Positions 1-8,234 of a DNA stretch of 64,000 nucleotides are shown here, in pieces. This DNA is from Flavobacterium ginsenosidimutans (GTDB lineage: Bacteria; Bacteroidota; Bacteroidia; Flavobacteriales; Flavobacteriaceae). The stretch lies in the NCBI RefSeq assembly GCF_003254625.1, contig NZ_QJRJ01000078.1, positions 186,001 through 250,000 of the forward strand, in the 5' to 3' direction. Numbering within the stretch: position 1 is the stretch's first letter; each line of letters opens with the position of its first letter. A program made the translations under genes and the position numbers. The notes under the pieces are model-generated. The model saw only the letters and a program-made list of their open reading frames with translations, was not told the origin of the DNA and made no database searches.

Positions 1-422
1 CTGCACTGTTTTTTTTCGGAATAAACTTGAAAATGCCATATATGTTTTGCTATTATAAATTGATTTAATTCAGTCGTTCTGGTTTTATTTTGCAAATAAT
101 GCAAAAAATATCCTGATTTCAAATATATAAAACCATTTTGTTTTTCTAGCGTTTTTTTTCGCCACGAATTCACGAATTATTTTTTCAAATCTTTGTCTTA
201 TAAATTTCTCATGCAGATTTCAGAGATAATGCAGATTTTTGTTGTGATGAAAATATTTATGTAGATTTTAAAATCAAATCTGCGAGAGAAATAAAACCTT
301 TGTGAACTTTGCGTAATTCTTTACTCTCTTTGCGGTTAAATCTATTTTAAAACACAAATGTAACATTTATCAAAATGAGCTTACTAATACAAATAGTATT
401 TAATTTTTAAAGAATCATATTT
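1..422. repeat. Intergenic region with degenerate repeat remnants
   Basis: No gene is supported here. The stretch holds fragments of intergenic repeats seen again elsewhere in the window. One is a GCCACGAATTCACGAATTAT arm at 161-180, matching the inverted repeat at 10214-10328. Another is a CTTTGCGTAATTCTTT / CTCTTTGCGGTTAAA string at about 307-340, which recurs at about 1788-1815. AT-rich filler separates them. No clear TAnnTTTG promoter element was found ahead of the gene at 423. Confidence 0.5.
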
Positions 423-1583
423 ATGGGAAAAATCACGAGACGTTCTTTTGTAAATAAATTTGGACTTGGTGTTGGCGCTTCGGTTGTGATGACTACACTT
501 CCTTCTTTTATAACCGAAACAGAAAAGGTTCACAAACCTTACACTGGAAAAAAATTAAATATTGCTTTGTGCGGTTTAGGAAACTATGCGTCATTATTAG
601 CTGAAGGTCTTCAGGTTTCTGAATATTGTCAACTTACTGGAATTGTCACAGGAACACCTTCTAAAGCTGAAGCATGGAAAAAGAAATATAATATTCCTGA
701 AAAGAATATCTATAATTATGAAAATTTCGATTCAATCATAAAAAACAAAGACATTGATTTAGTATACGTTGTAACTCCAAACGCACTTCATAAAGAATTT
801 ACTGTTCGCGCTGCAAAGGCAGGAAAACATGTAATTGTCGAAAAACCAATGGCAATTACTATTGAAGATTGTGAAGAAATGATCAAAGCCTGCAATGACA
901 ATAACGTTCAATTAGCAATGGGATATCGTTTGCATTACGAACCAAATCATCTAGAAGTAAAACGATTGGGACAAGAAAAAGTTTTGGGACAAGTTCGCTA
1001 TATTGAAACTTCTCTAGGTTATAGCACTTATGATATTCATGACGTTAATAAACCTGTTGATTTAAATGCCCGCAATGAATGGAGGCTGACTAAAAAATGG
1101 GCTGGAGGCGGTTCGTTAATTAATTTAGGAGTTTACTGTATACAAGTTTCCCGCTATGTTTTAGGCGAAGAGCCAATTGCTGTTACCGCGCAATTTGGAA
1201 CTATAAACAATAAAAATAGATTTGCTCAAGTAGAAGAAAACATTACATGGCAAATGGAATTTCCGAGTGGCGCTGTTGCCAATTGCAGCAGTTCTTACGG
1301 TTTTGGAATCGACCGATTTCATGCTGCCGCAGATGAAGGTTTCTTCGAAATGAGTCCTGCTGTAAGCTATGGTCCTTTTGTAGGTAAAAGATCTGATGGA
1401 AAACCATTTAATTTCCCAGTTATAAACCAACAGCAAACTCAAATGGATGAGATTTGTAAAGTGATTTTAGCAAACCAAAAACTTCCAAATCATATTACAG
1501 GCGAAGAAGGAATTAAAGACGTCAAAGTCATCAACGCCATTTATAAGGCAGCTGAAACTGGCAAAAAAGTTAGTTTGAAATAG
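423..1583 (+). CDS. Gfo/Idh/MocA family oxidoreductase with Tat signal
   Basis: 386 aa. The N-terminus carries a twin-arginine export motif (T-R-R-S-F at residues 5-9) followed by a hydrophobic stretch, so the enzyme probably acts folded in the periplasm. Residues about 44-160 form a Rossmann NAD(P) domain with a G-x-G-x-x-A type motif (CGLGNYAS) and the family's EKPMA motif, whose lysine is the usual catalytic residue. The rest is the alpha/beta substrate domain typical of glucose-fructose oxidoreductase. Family members oxidise or reduce sugars and cyclitols; the substrate cannot be told from sequence. The gene stands alone, flanked by repeat sequence. Exported members are common in Bacteroidota. 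The family call is sure; periplasmic location is inferred from the Tat motif. Confidence 0.88.
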   Translation: MGKITRRSFVNKFGLGVGASVVMTTLPSFITETEKVHKPYTGKKLNIALCGLGNYASLLAEGLQVSEYCQLTGIVTGTPSKAEAWKKKYNIPEKNIYNYENFDSIIKNKDIDLVYVVTPNALHKEFTVRAAKAGKHVIVEKPMAITIEDCEEMIKACNDNNVQLAMGYRLHYEPNHLEVKRLGQEKVLGQVRYIETSLGYSTYDIHDVNKPVDLNARNEWRLTKKWAGGGSLINLGVYCIQVSRYVLGEEPIAVTAQFGTINNKNRFAQVEENITWQMEFPSGAVANCSSSYGFGIDRFHAAADEGFFEMSPAVSYGPFVGKRSDGKPFNFPVINQQQTQMDEICKVILANQKLPNHITGEEGIKDVKVINAIYKAAETGKKVSLK

Positions 1584-1778
1584 TTTTTTGCCACAGATTA
1601 AAAGGATTAAAACGATTTTTATTTCACGCAGATTTTACAGATTTAAGCAGATAATCGCAGATTATTAGTTATCTCTGGTTTAAAATTAAATCTGCCTAAA
1701 TCTGTAAAATCTGCGTGAAAAATTATTTAGATAAAGATTGAAAAAATCTTTTTAATCCTTTTAATCTGTGGCAAAAAA
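1584..1778. repeat. Long intergenic inverted repeat (GCCACAGATT class)
   Basis: Two nested inverted repeats lie between convergent genes. The outer arms at 1584-1612 and about 1749-1778 contain GCCACAGATTAAAAGGATTA and its complement. The inner arms at about 1622-1652 and 1691-1721, containing CACGCAGATTTTACAG, match at about 30 of 31 positions. The transcript would form one very long hairpin. It may serve as a bidirectional transcription barrier. It is one of several such elements in the window. Confidence 0.8.
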
Positions 1779-1814
1779 ATCTTAGCGCTCTTTGCGTAAT
1801 TCTTTGCGGTTAAA

Positions 1815-4721
1815 TTACTTTAAACAATTCCTCAAAATACTAACCGGATGCTGCGCTTCACGCTTCGTTCCATCATAAATTTGATGACGACAACTTGTTC
1901 CTGCGGCAGCGATTTTTACATTTCCTGCTGTAGCACGCACTTTAGGAAATAAAGTATCCTCACCCATTTGCATACTCACTTGATAATGTTCTTTTTCATA
2001 ACCAAAAGAACCCGCCATTCCGCAACAACCCGAATTGTAAATCGTAACCGTATTATTTTTAGGAAGATTCAGCATAGCAAAAGTTGCTTCAACAGAACTC
2101 AACGATTTTTGGTGGCAATGTCCGTGAATCTTAATTTCTTTACTTTCTTCAGAAAAAGAATCGGCTGTGATTTTCCCGTCTATGATTTCTTTTTTGAAGA
2201 ATTCTTCAATTGTAAAAGCATTTCTAGATAACTTTTCTGCAGCTTCTTTATCATCGGCTAAACGAAGATATTCGTCTCTAAAAGTCAAAATTGCCGAAGG
2301 TTCTATTCCGATTAAAGGTGCGTTTCCTAAAACCAAATCTTTAAAAACACTTACATTATGATTCGCAATTTTCTTCGCTTCTTCCAAGAATCCTTTTGAA
2401 AGATAGGTTCTTCCACTTTCTTCATGATCAACAACCAAAACCTGATAACCTAATTTTGTCAATAATTCGAAAGCATCGATTCCGATATTTACATCATAAT
2501 AATTCGTGAATTCATCTACAAACAAATACAATCTCCCATTCGGAAAATCTCCTTGTGAAGGTTTATTATTTGCATACCATTTTCTAAAAGTCTTTTTCGC
2601 CAAAAGCGGAACTTGTCTTTCAGGCGCAATTCCCATTGTTTTTTTCACCAAAGACTGATTCGAAATAAAATTCGTAATCGACGGGAATTTACTTCCCATT
2701 TTGTTCAGTTTGGCATTGTTAGCAAAAATCTTATTTCGTGTTGAAAATCCGTTTGCTTTTTGATATTGATATAAAAATTCCGCTTTCAAAGTCGCTACGT
2801 CCACATTACTTGGACATTCGCTTGCGCAGGCTTTACAGCTTACGCACAACTCAAAAACTTCATATAATTCTTTCTGGTCAAATTTGTTTTCTTTTTCAGA
2901 ATACGTCAAATATTCTCGCAACGCATTGGCTCTTGCACGAGTCGTTTCTTTCTCATTTCTAGTCGCACGATAACTCGGACACATTGCTCCTCCGCCAGAC
3001 GGCAGTTTTCTACAATCTCCAGAACCGTTGCATTTTTCAGCTGCACGCAAAATTCCTAAACTATCTGAAAAATCTTGAAACGTTTTAATATCTGGTTCAA
3101 CTCTTCCTGAAATGACACGATGGTTTTCATCCATTTTCAAGGCATTGACAATCTTCCCAATATTCAAAACCGAATTTGGATCGAATGCCAATTTGATTCT
3201 TTTCAAGAGTTCGTAATTCTTATCGCCAATCATGAACGGAATAAACTCTCCGCGCACAATTCCGTCTCCGTGTTCACCACTTAGCGAACCTCTGTATTTT
3301 TTTACTAAATGCGCTACTTCGGTCGCAATGGTTCTGAATAATTTTAAGTCAGATGTTTTTTTCAAGTTCAAAACCGGACGCAAGTGCAATTCTCCCGCAC
3401 CCGCATGCGCATAATAAATCGCTTCTTGTCCGTGACGCAACATCATCGCCGAAAACTCAGCAATATAAGCTGGTAAATCGCTCAATTCTACCGCTGTATC
3501 TTCAATAGAATCTGCTGCTTTATCGTCGCCTACAATACTTCCTAAAAGTCCAAGACCTGCTTTTCTCAATTCATTGGCTTTGTCAATATCATTTCCGTAG
3601 ATTTTTACTCGAGCGTAACCAAAATTATTTTTCTCTAAATCTGCAATCAAAGCATCGGCTTGTTTTTCGGCATCTTCTAAAGTATGCGATGCGACTTCAA
3701 ACAACATAATTGCTTTTGGTTCTCCAACCAAAAAGAAACGATTTTTAATGTGTTCCCGATTGGTTTTGGTACAATCTAAAATCGTATCGTCGATCATTTC
3801 GCAAGTGTACAAATGATGTTTCATCGCCACCACAACCGACTCTAGAGATTCCTGAATGGTGTGATAATGCCCGACAACCATAATGCTGTGAGGCGGCGGC
3901 AGATCGTCCACTTTCAGCGTAATTTCGGTTGTAAAAGCCAACGTTCCTTCGCTTCCACAAAGCAATTTTCCAAGATTTATGGTGGGTTCTGTTCCGCCAA
4001 ATAATTCCGATTTCAACAGAATATCAACGGCATAACCCGTATTTCTTCTGTGAATTTCAGGTTTCGGAAACTCTTTTACAATTTCTTCCTGAGCTTCTTT
4101 TATAGTAAGCTCGTCGTAAATCGTTTTGTAAATTTTATTTTCTAAAGAATCACCTTTTGTTTTTTCGATAAATTCAGCCGAAGTCAGATCTTTAAAAACC
4201 ACTTCAGAACCGTCGCTTAAAAGTGCTTTTACCTCAGCAATTTTGTCGCGCGTAACACCATATCGAATCGAAGTTGTTCCCGAAGAGTTATTTCCAACCA
4301 TTCCGCCAATCATTGCGCGATTTGATGTTGATGTAATTGGAGCAAAAAATACGCCGTAAGGTTTTAAGAATAAATTCAGCTCATCGCGAATTACGCCTGG
4401 CTGAACCGTAACCGTTTTCTTTTCGGCATTGTACGAAATAATTTTTGTAAAATGCTTCGACACATCAACCACCAATCCGTCTCCTACTGCTTGTCCTGCC
4501 AGCGAAGTTCCCGCGGTTCTTGGCGTAATCGACAGCTTATGTTCTGCCGCAAATTGGATCAATTTAGCAATATCTTCAGTCGTTTTAGGAATTGCCACCG
4601 CATTGGGTTTAATTCGGTACACCGAAGCATCTGTAGAATAAAGCGTTTTATGAAGCTCATCGAATAAAAGTGTGCCTTCGAGACTAACGGCTAATTGCTC
4701 TAAATGAGATTGGGTCAACAT
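1815..4721 (-). CDS. FAD-linked oxidase / Fe-S D-2-hydroxyacid dehydrogenase (YdiJ-like)
   Basis: 968 aa from the chosen start. An FAD-binding PCMH domain (with PRTAGTSLAGQ and GNNSSGT) comes first, then the FAD-oxidase C-terminal domain (SGEHGDG). An iron-sulfur region follows (CVSCKACASECP plus an upstream C-x5-C pair), then a CCG domain (HGHCHQ, SGCCGMAGSFG). This fused architecture and length match E. coli YdiJ, reported as a D-2-hydroxyglutarate dehydrogenase; D-lactate is another possible substrate. Electrons would pass from FAD through the clusters to a membrane acceptor. The open frame extends to 4787, but the added 22 residues do not match the family and a -7 promoter element lies inside them at 4768-4775. 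ATG 4721 is therefore preferred. The exact substrate is uncertain. Confidence 0.85.
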   Translation of the reverse strand: MLTQSHLEQLAVSLEGTLLFDELHKTLYSTDASVYRIKPNAVAIPKTTEDIAKLIQFAAEHKLSITPRTAGTSLAGQAVGDGLVVDVSKHFTKIISYNAEKKTVTVQPGVIRDELNLFLKPYGVFFAPITSTSNRAMIGGMVGNNSSGTTSIRYGVTRDKIAEVKALLSDGSEVVFKDLTSAEFIEKTKGDSLENKIYKTIYDELTIKEAQEEIVKEFPKPEIHRRNTGYAVDILLKSELFGGTEPTINLGKLLCGSEGTLAFTTEITLKVDDLPPPHSIMVVGHYHTIQESLESVVVAMKHHLYTCEMIDDTILDCTKTNREHIKNRFFLVGEPKAIMLFEVASHTLEDAEKQADALIADLEKNNFGYARVKIYGNDIDKANELRKAGLGLLGSIVGDDKAADSIEDTAVELSDLPAYIAEFSAMMLRHGQEAIYYAHAGAGELHLRPVLNLKKTSDLKLFRTIATEVAHLVKKYRGSLSGEHGDGIVRGEFIPFMIGDKNYELLKRIKLAFDPNSVLNIGKIVNALKMDENHRVISGRVEPDIKTFQDFSDSLGILRAAEKCNGSGDCRKLPSGGGAMCPSYRATRNEKETTRARANALREYLTYSEKENKFDQKELYEVFELCVSCKACASECPSNVDVATLKAEFLYQYQKANGFSTRNKIFANNAKLNKMGSKFPSITNFISNQSLVKKTMGIAPERQVPLLAKKTFRKWYANNKPSQGDFPNGRLYLFVDEFTNYYDVNIGIDAFELLTKLGYQVLVVDHEESGRTYLSKGFLEEAKKIANHNVSVFKDLVLGNAPLIGIEPSAILTFRDEYLRLADDKEAAEKLSRNAFTIEEFFKKEIIDGKITADSFSEESKEIKIHGHCHQKSLSSVEATFAMLNLPKNNTVTIYNSGCCGMAGSFGYEKEHYQVSMQMGEDTLFPKVRATAGNVKIAAAGTSCRHQIYDGTKREAQHPVSILRNCLK

Positions 4722-4767
4722 GTAAATGTGCTTTTTATAAAAATATTTCCTGAAAAAACTCAGACCA

Positions 4768-4775
4768 CAAAGATA
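4768..4775 (-). promoter_or_regulatory. -7 promoter element TATCTTTG
   Basis: The minus strand reads TATCTTTG, a full match to TAnnTTTG, 47 nt upstream of ATG 4721. No good -33 TTTG lies at the usual spacing, so this is a partial match. If real, transcription begins inside the longer open frame and decides the start codon of the dehydrogenase. Confidence 0.4.
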
Positions 4776-4964
4776 AAAATATCGCAAGGCAAAATGACTC
4801 TATTTTATGAATTTATCTAACAACTCCATCATATTTTATAAAATTCTGAGAGAATCCTACAATGAGTTTGTGTTGAAATAGATATTCAAAGATTTAGAAT
4901 GTCAAAGATTTTTTTACTTGTTTATTTTATTCGTAATATTATCTTCAAATTCAAAAACATCTAG

Positions 4965-5843
4965 ATGGAAGATCATTTTTTTGACATTCAAACAGACAAA
5001 TTATTCAAAAGAATTTCTTTTTTTATTTTGTTTGGAATAATACTAAACCTCCTCTTATTTTTCGGAACCTCTTATCTTGAAAACAAAACAAATAGGTCAT
5101 TTATTAATTCTTATGTGATTTATTGCACTTTTTTAGGCATTTTTCATTCTTGTGTTTTTAGAAAATTTATTCGCAATTTTCTAACCATGACTATTATGTT
5201 CTTTTTCATAGGTCTAGTATTTTGTCTCTTTTATTTCGTAATGCTAACATTTAGTTTCGGAATCGAGGTCTTTGCTTTTCTTGCCGTTTTAATTGTCTAT
5301 CTATCCGTTCAGCTAATCACTTTAAGACTATGCTTTAATCTAAAACCCACTGCTAGTACAAGCTTTATAACCATTTTAATTTTCATCGCAGGTTTTAGCA
5401 TAACCTATATAAAAAAAGACTATGACCTTTATTATTATGGATTTTCGTTTATCTGTTCTGTCTGGTGTCTAAATATTATCTTATCTGCATTACTTTTCTC
5501 TGATTTTGTATTTGACAAAAAACAAGAAAATGCATCAAAAGATCGTTCTAATACAGGAGAAATAAACGTGGAAAATTTCAAGGATTACTTAAAAACCATA
5601 TTTGGATCACAAATAACCTTTTACGAAGCCTTCAACGAATTTCAGATTTATGAAATTGATTGCTTTCCTGAAAATTTCGAACATAAATTAGCAATCGAAT
5701 TTTCAAATGAAAATATCAAATTTGCAACCGTTACAAAAGAACCCAGTGTCGATTTTTCTTTGTATGATTATGTAATCGAAACCAACAAAGAAGCCGAAGA
5801 CTTTATACAACATATTTTAAAATTTGGCTGGCCAATCAAATAA
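4965..5843 (+). CDS. Hypothetical membrane protein with cytosolic C-terminal domain
   Basis: 292 aa, family not recognised. Residues about 15-175 contain five or six hydrophobic segments rich in Phe, Leu and Ile, including pairs that read like helical hairpins. A hydrophilic linker with QENASKDRSN follows, then a soluble domain of about 90 residues with acidic and aromatic residues. This looks like a membrane anchor joined to a small regulatory or binding domain. The gene stands alone in a stretch of orphan genes. It has no catalytic motif, and neighbours give no functional clue. ATG 4965 is the only sensible start ahead of the first membrane segment. Confidence 0.6.
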   Translation: MEDHFFDIQTDKLFKRISFFILFGIILNLLLFFGTSYLENKTNRSFINSYVIYCTFLGIFHSCVFRKFIRNFLTMTIMFFFIGLVFCLFYFVMLTFSFGIEVFAFLAVLIVYLSVQLITLRLCFNLKPTASTSFITILIFIAGFSITYIKKDYDLYYYGFSFICSVWCLNIILSALLFSDFVFDKKQENASKDRSNTGEINVENFKDYLKTIFGSQITFYEAFNEFQIYEIDCFPENFEHKLAIEFSNENIKFATVTKEPSVDFSLYDYVIETNKEAEDFIQHILKFGWPIK

Positions 5844-5854
5844 GATATTTTTCA

Positions 5855-5970
5855 GAAGCTATTCCTGCTGTCCGCTATATTCCCGATAAACAAAAACTAC
5901 GGCTAAAAAGCCTGGTTTTTCTAAATCGGGAGATGCCGCTCCCATCAGGGCTAGGGCACTTGGTTTCATT
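5855..5970. repeat. Putative interspersed non-coding repeat module
   Basis: A gene-free block with two apparently conserved ends, AGCTATTCCTGCTGTCCGC (5858-5876) and CCCATCAGGGCTAGGGCAC (5941-5959). Between them is a hairpin (TCCCGAT 5881-5887 with ATCGGGA 5925-5931) enclosing GGCTAAAAAGCC. Modules of this look recur in Flavobacterium intergenic regions as I remember them. Only one copy is visible here, so copy number cannot be shown from this window. It resembles a MITE or REP-like element more than a gene. Confidence 0.5.
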
Positions 5971-6031
5971 AGAAGATTCTATTTTTAATCACAAAGTATT
6001 TCTTATATTAGCTTAAAATAGAAAAACTTTG

Positions 6032-6460
6032 ATGAAATTTTATTTAGTTTTTAATTTAGATAACAAACGTATTTTCTCTGCTAACATAGAATTAGTTTAT
6101 GAGTTTTTTATGCAATTCAATATTGAAGAAGATTTAAAAAAACATATTTTAGAGAGAATAAATAAAGAATCTGATTTTGAAATAAGTATTTCAGAATTAG
6201 AAAGAATAAAACCAGCGTTAGAAGAAAAAATAGATCAATTAATTATTGATATAAATTTTAATCCTTTTAAAGAAAGATTACGAAAACTTTATCCAATTCA
6301 ATATAATAGTGATCCTTTCGTATGGAAAAACACAACATACTATTTGTATGTAAAAACGAATCCTATTGATAGTCAAATATCTCGAATAAGAAGTTTTTTA
6401 ATTAATCTAGAATATTTTAAGAATCATAATCAATCGATAAAATATATTTTTAAACATTAG
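6032..6460 (+). CDS. Hypothetical protein
   Basis: 142 aa, not recognised. The frame can be opened one codon earlier at a TTG (6029), but ATG 6032 is immediately adjacent and preferred. The protein is soluble, rich in Lys, Glu, Ile and Asn, with no signal peptide or membrane segment. A charged helical middle (about residues 45-80) precedes an aromatic segment, FVWKNTTYYLYVKT. Base composition is markedly AT-rich compared with the housekeeping genes around it. Flanked by the repeat module at 5855-5970 and the candidate RNA at 6521-6640, it lies in an apparently accessory stretch. No function is proposed. Confidence 0.5.
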   Translation: MKFYLVFNLDNKRIFSANIELVYEFFMQFNIEEDLKKHILERINKESDFEISISELERIKPALEEKIDQLIIDINFNPFKERLRKLYPIQYNSDPFVWKNTTYYLYVKTNPIDSQISRIRSFLINLEYFKNHNQSIKYIFKH

Positions 6461-6506
6461 TTCTTTAAAAATATATTATTTTTCTTACTTTTTGTCGTTT
6501 TTTTGA

Positions 6507-6514
6507 TACTTTTA
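6507..6514 (+). promoter_or_regulatory. Possible -7 element for the 6521 RNA
   Basis: TACTTTTA matches TAnnTTTG in seven of eight positions. The expected initiation point, about seven bases downstream, falls at 6521, exactly where the first copy of the flanking direct repeat begins. There is no convincing -33 TTG at normal spacing, so support is modest. Confidence 0.35.
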
Positions 6515-6520
6515 CAATTC

Positions 6521-6640
6521 TTAAACTACGACCTTAAGAACTAAATAGGCTTTGCCCTTGTATTATGTGGACGGTATCGGAAACGACCGTAACGCTGTCG
6601 TAGGCGTTAGAACCACTAATTTACAAGGGTTTTATTATTT
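6521..6640 (+). ncRNA. Candidate structured RNA (junction fold with loop-repeat pairing)
   Basis: The region folds by eye into a closing stem CCCTTGTA (6555-6562) with TACAAGGG (6622-6629). Inside it, GTGG (6567-6570) pairs with CCAC (6613-6616). That junction holds two hairpins: ACGGT/ACCGT (6571-6575/6586-6590) capped by CG-GAAA-CG, a GNRA tetraloop, and AACGC/GCGTT (6591-6595/6604-6608). The second loop contains GTCGTAG (6597-6603), a perfect complement of CTACGAC. CTACGAC occurs in both copies of a flanking direct repeat TTAAACTACGACYTTA (6521-6536, 6641-6656). TTTTATTATTTTT follows the closing stem, as in an intrinsic terminator. It could be an independent small RNA or a regulatory leader of the gene at 6656. 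A Flavo-1-like RNA is possible, but I cannot confirm a match. Confidence 0.55.
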
Positions 6641-6655
6641 TTAAACTACGACTTT

Positions 6656-6886
6656 ATGAATGCAAACACAATTTCAAAACAAACCGAAATCAAGCTTTTG
6701 AATTTTTTCAACGACAGAATCGATCCTGTTGAAATGGCTAAAACTTTAAGGCAAGTAAATTTTACACTCGCTTTATGCGTTTTGAGCGAACATGAAACAT
6801 TTCAAAGCGAAATCATCAAATTAAGAGACAGCTTTTACTGGCTCAATGAATTGGCTGAGACTTTAAATCCTTATTTGGAAGTGTAG
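6656..6886 (+). CDS. Small hypothetical protein downstream of candidate RNA
   Basis: 76 aa, not recognised. It is predicted to be soluble and mostly helical, with conserved-looking aromatic and acidic positions (FFNDRIDPVEMAKTLRQ near the start, SFYWLNELAETLNPYLEV at the end). There is no signal peptide or zinc motif. The start codon directly overlaps the end of the second TTAAACTACGACTTTA repeat, so the CTACGAC box lies just four bases before ATG. That is where a ribosome would bind, and it is where the loop of the upstream structured RNA could pair. A bidirectional terminator at 6902-6931 follows. Function is unknown; the interest is in its leader. Confidence 0.6.
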   Translation: MNANTISKQTEIKLLNFFNDRIDPVEMAKTLRQVNFTLALCVLSEHETFQSEIIKLRDSFYWLNELAETLNPYLEV

Positions 6887-6901
6887 TAAAGCTTTAAAAA
6901 G

Positions 6902-6931
6902 AAAAACCTCGACTTAAAAATCGAGGTTTTT
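6902..6931. terminator. Bidirectional intrinsic terminator
   Basis: AACCTCGA (6905-6912) pairs with TCGAGGTT (6921-6928), flanked by A-run and T-run on either side. It sits between convergent genes ending at 6886 and 6938 and can serve both. Confidence 0.85.
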
Positions 6932-6937
6932 ATATAT

Positions 6938-7255
6938 TTAATAATAAACTTTTAAATCACCATTATTCCGAATAAAAATAAAAAATACTATAATCAAAAG
7001 AACACAAAAAACAAGAGATCCTGATCTTAAAAATTTATTCATCTCGTTTGGAATCTCAACGGTAAGTGTAAATAAATATAGAAAAAGTCCAACAAAAAAT
7101 AAAACCAAAGTTGAGACACCCATAAAAACGATTGCTTCACCTACAGGAGACTGAGCAAGTCTAAAAATCTCACTTATGGTGTAAAAGAAAAAAAGCACAA
7201 ACCAAACCCAATACAAAAATTGAAAAATATAAGCTAAAGTTGTTTTCATAAACAT
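6938..7255 (-). CDS. Small hypothetical membrane protein
   Basis: 105 aa with three hydrophobic segments (about residues 8-27, 40-66 and 78-97), hence a probable three-helix inner membrane protein. It ends in a short polar tail (RNNGDLKVYY). The frame offers two near-identical starts, ATG 7255 and ATG 7249. It lies 22 bases downstream of the DUF3137 gene on the same strand, so it is probably the last gene of the lemA-DUF3137 operon. No family is recognised. Its proximity suggests a role at the membrane with those proteins, which is inference only. Confidence 0.6.
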   Translation of the reverse strand: MFMKTTLAYIFQFLYWVWFVLFFFYTISEIFRLAQSPVGEAIVFMGVSTLVLFFVGLFLYLFTLTVEIPNEMNKFLRSGSLVFCVLLIIVFFIFIRNNGDLKVYY

Positions 7256-7277
7256 TATAGTTTAATTACTTCTTAGA

Positions 7278-8234
7278 TTACTCCTTCCCCCAAATCCTAG
7301 TATTCAAATCCAATTCATGAACAATATCTTGCATAAACTGAACGATCGAAAGATCGTAAGTAAGTAAATCTGGTGCTAAAAGCGAGGAATGAATTGGCGG
7401 TTCGAAGTAATTGTGAGACAACGGAAAAGCGATATACATTTTGGAATGAATAAACGAGATCGAAATCGTATCGTCGGATTTGCTGTTTAAATCCAAAATT
7501 CTCTCCATCATCGCAGGCGTTAAAATATAGCGCGCTTCAATTTGGTTTCTAGAATAGGTAACAAACTTGTTATCAAAATCAATGTTTTCGAGTTGTACTA
7601 CTTCAGTATTTCCAAAACTAAAAACGTTTTTAGAAAACCACGCTCCAATGCTATCACCAAAACTTTTTGGACGTACAACTGTAGAAACTTCAAAGTTTTT
7701 ATTAAAATCGGCAACAAAAACAATTCCTTTAAAAATGGTGTGCCATTCTGTTCTTGTTCCATTTTTAGTTCGAGTTTCCGTTTTATATTCTGCATGAACT
7801 TCGGCAAACCAAAAAGAGGTTTTATCGGCTATTCCGCTTATTAAATCCTGTGTTTTATAGCGATCTGGTCTTGTTGTAAAAAGTTCCGAACTTATAAACT
7901 CATATTCTGGAAGTCCACTTTGTGGCGTTATAGTCAGCGTGTCGTTGATGTCTTTTAACGCCGCTCCAACAACACTCATTTTATAAGTCAATTTGTATTT
8001 TTTGACATCCTCATCTATTCTAAAATACATGACAATCCCGATAATCAAAGGAACTAAACAGCCAATAATTCCCAAAGCAACAAATCGGATAAATAATCCA
8101 ACAAGTAAAATTACCAACGCAAGACCAAATAAGATATAGCTGGTTTGATAGGTTTCGGCTATTTTTTTTCGATCAACTTCTAAGGTATTCAGAATGTCCT
8201 GCAAGTTTGCTTTCGAATTTATTTCTGAATCCAT
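7278..8234 (-). CDS. DUF3137 domain-containing membrane protein
   Basis: 318 aa. Two adjacent membrane segments (about residues 32-51 and 54-70) follow a short helical cytosolic N-terminus. The remaining 245 residues form the DUF3137 domain, with its FKGIVFVADFNKNF strand and an SRNQIEARYILTP region. DUF3137 proteins commonly sit next to LemA, as here; their biochemical role is not established. The start codon overlaps the lemA stop by one base (TAATG), which points to translational coupling. No catalytic residues are apparent. Confidence is high for family and pairing, none for function. Confidence 0.8.
   Translation of the reverse strand: MDSEINSKANLQDILNTLEVDRKKIAETYQTSYILFGLALVILLVGLFIRFVALGIIGCLVPLIIGIVMYFRIDEDVKKYKLTYKMSVVGAALKDINDTLTITPQSGLPEYEFISSELFTTRPDRYKTQDLISGIADKTSFWFAEVHAEYKTETRTKNGTRTEWHTIFKGIVFVADFNKNFEVSTVVRPKSFGDSIGAWFSKNVFSFGNTEVVQLENIDFDNKFVTYSRNQIEARYILTPAMMERILDLNSKSDDTISISFIHSKMYIAFPLSHNYFEPPIHSSLLAPDLLTYDLSIVQFMQDIVHELDLNTRIWGKE

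Noticed and set aside
1161..1442. Antisense open frame within the Gfo/Idh/MocA gene
   Set aside because: It is a shadow of the real coding frame without start context, signal or domain; similar antisense frames elsewhere were dropped for the same reason.
4722..4787. N-terminal extension of the FAD/Fe-S dehydrogenase
   Set aside because: The extra 22 residues do not look like the family and contain a -7 promoter element; ATG 4721 is better.
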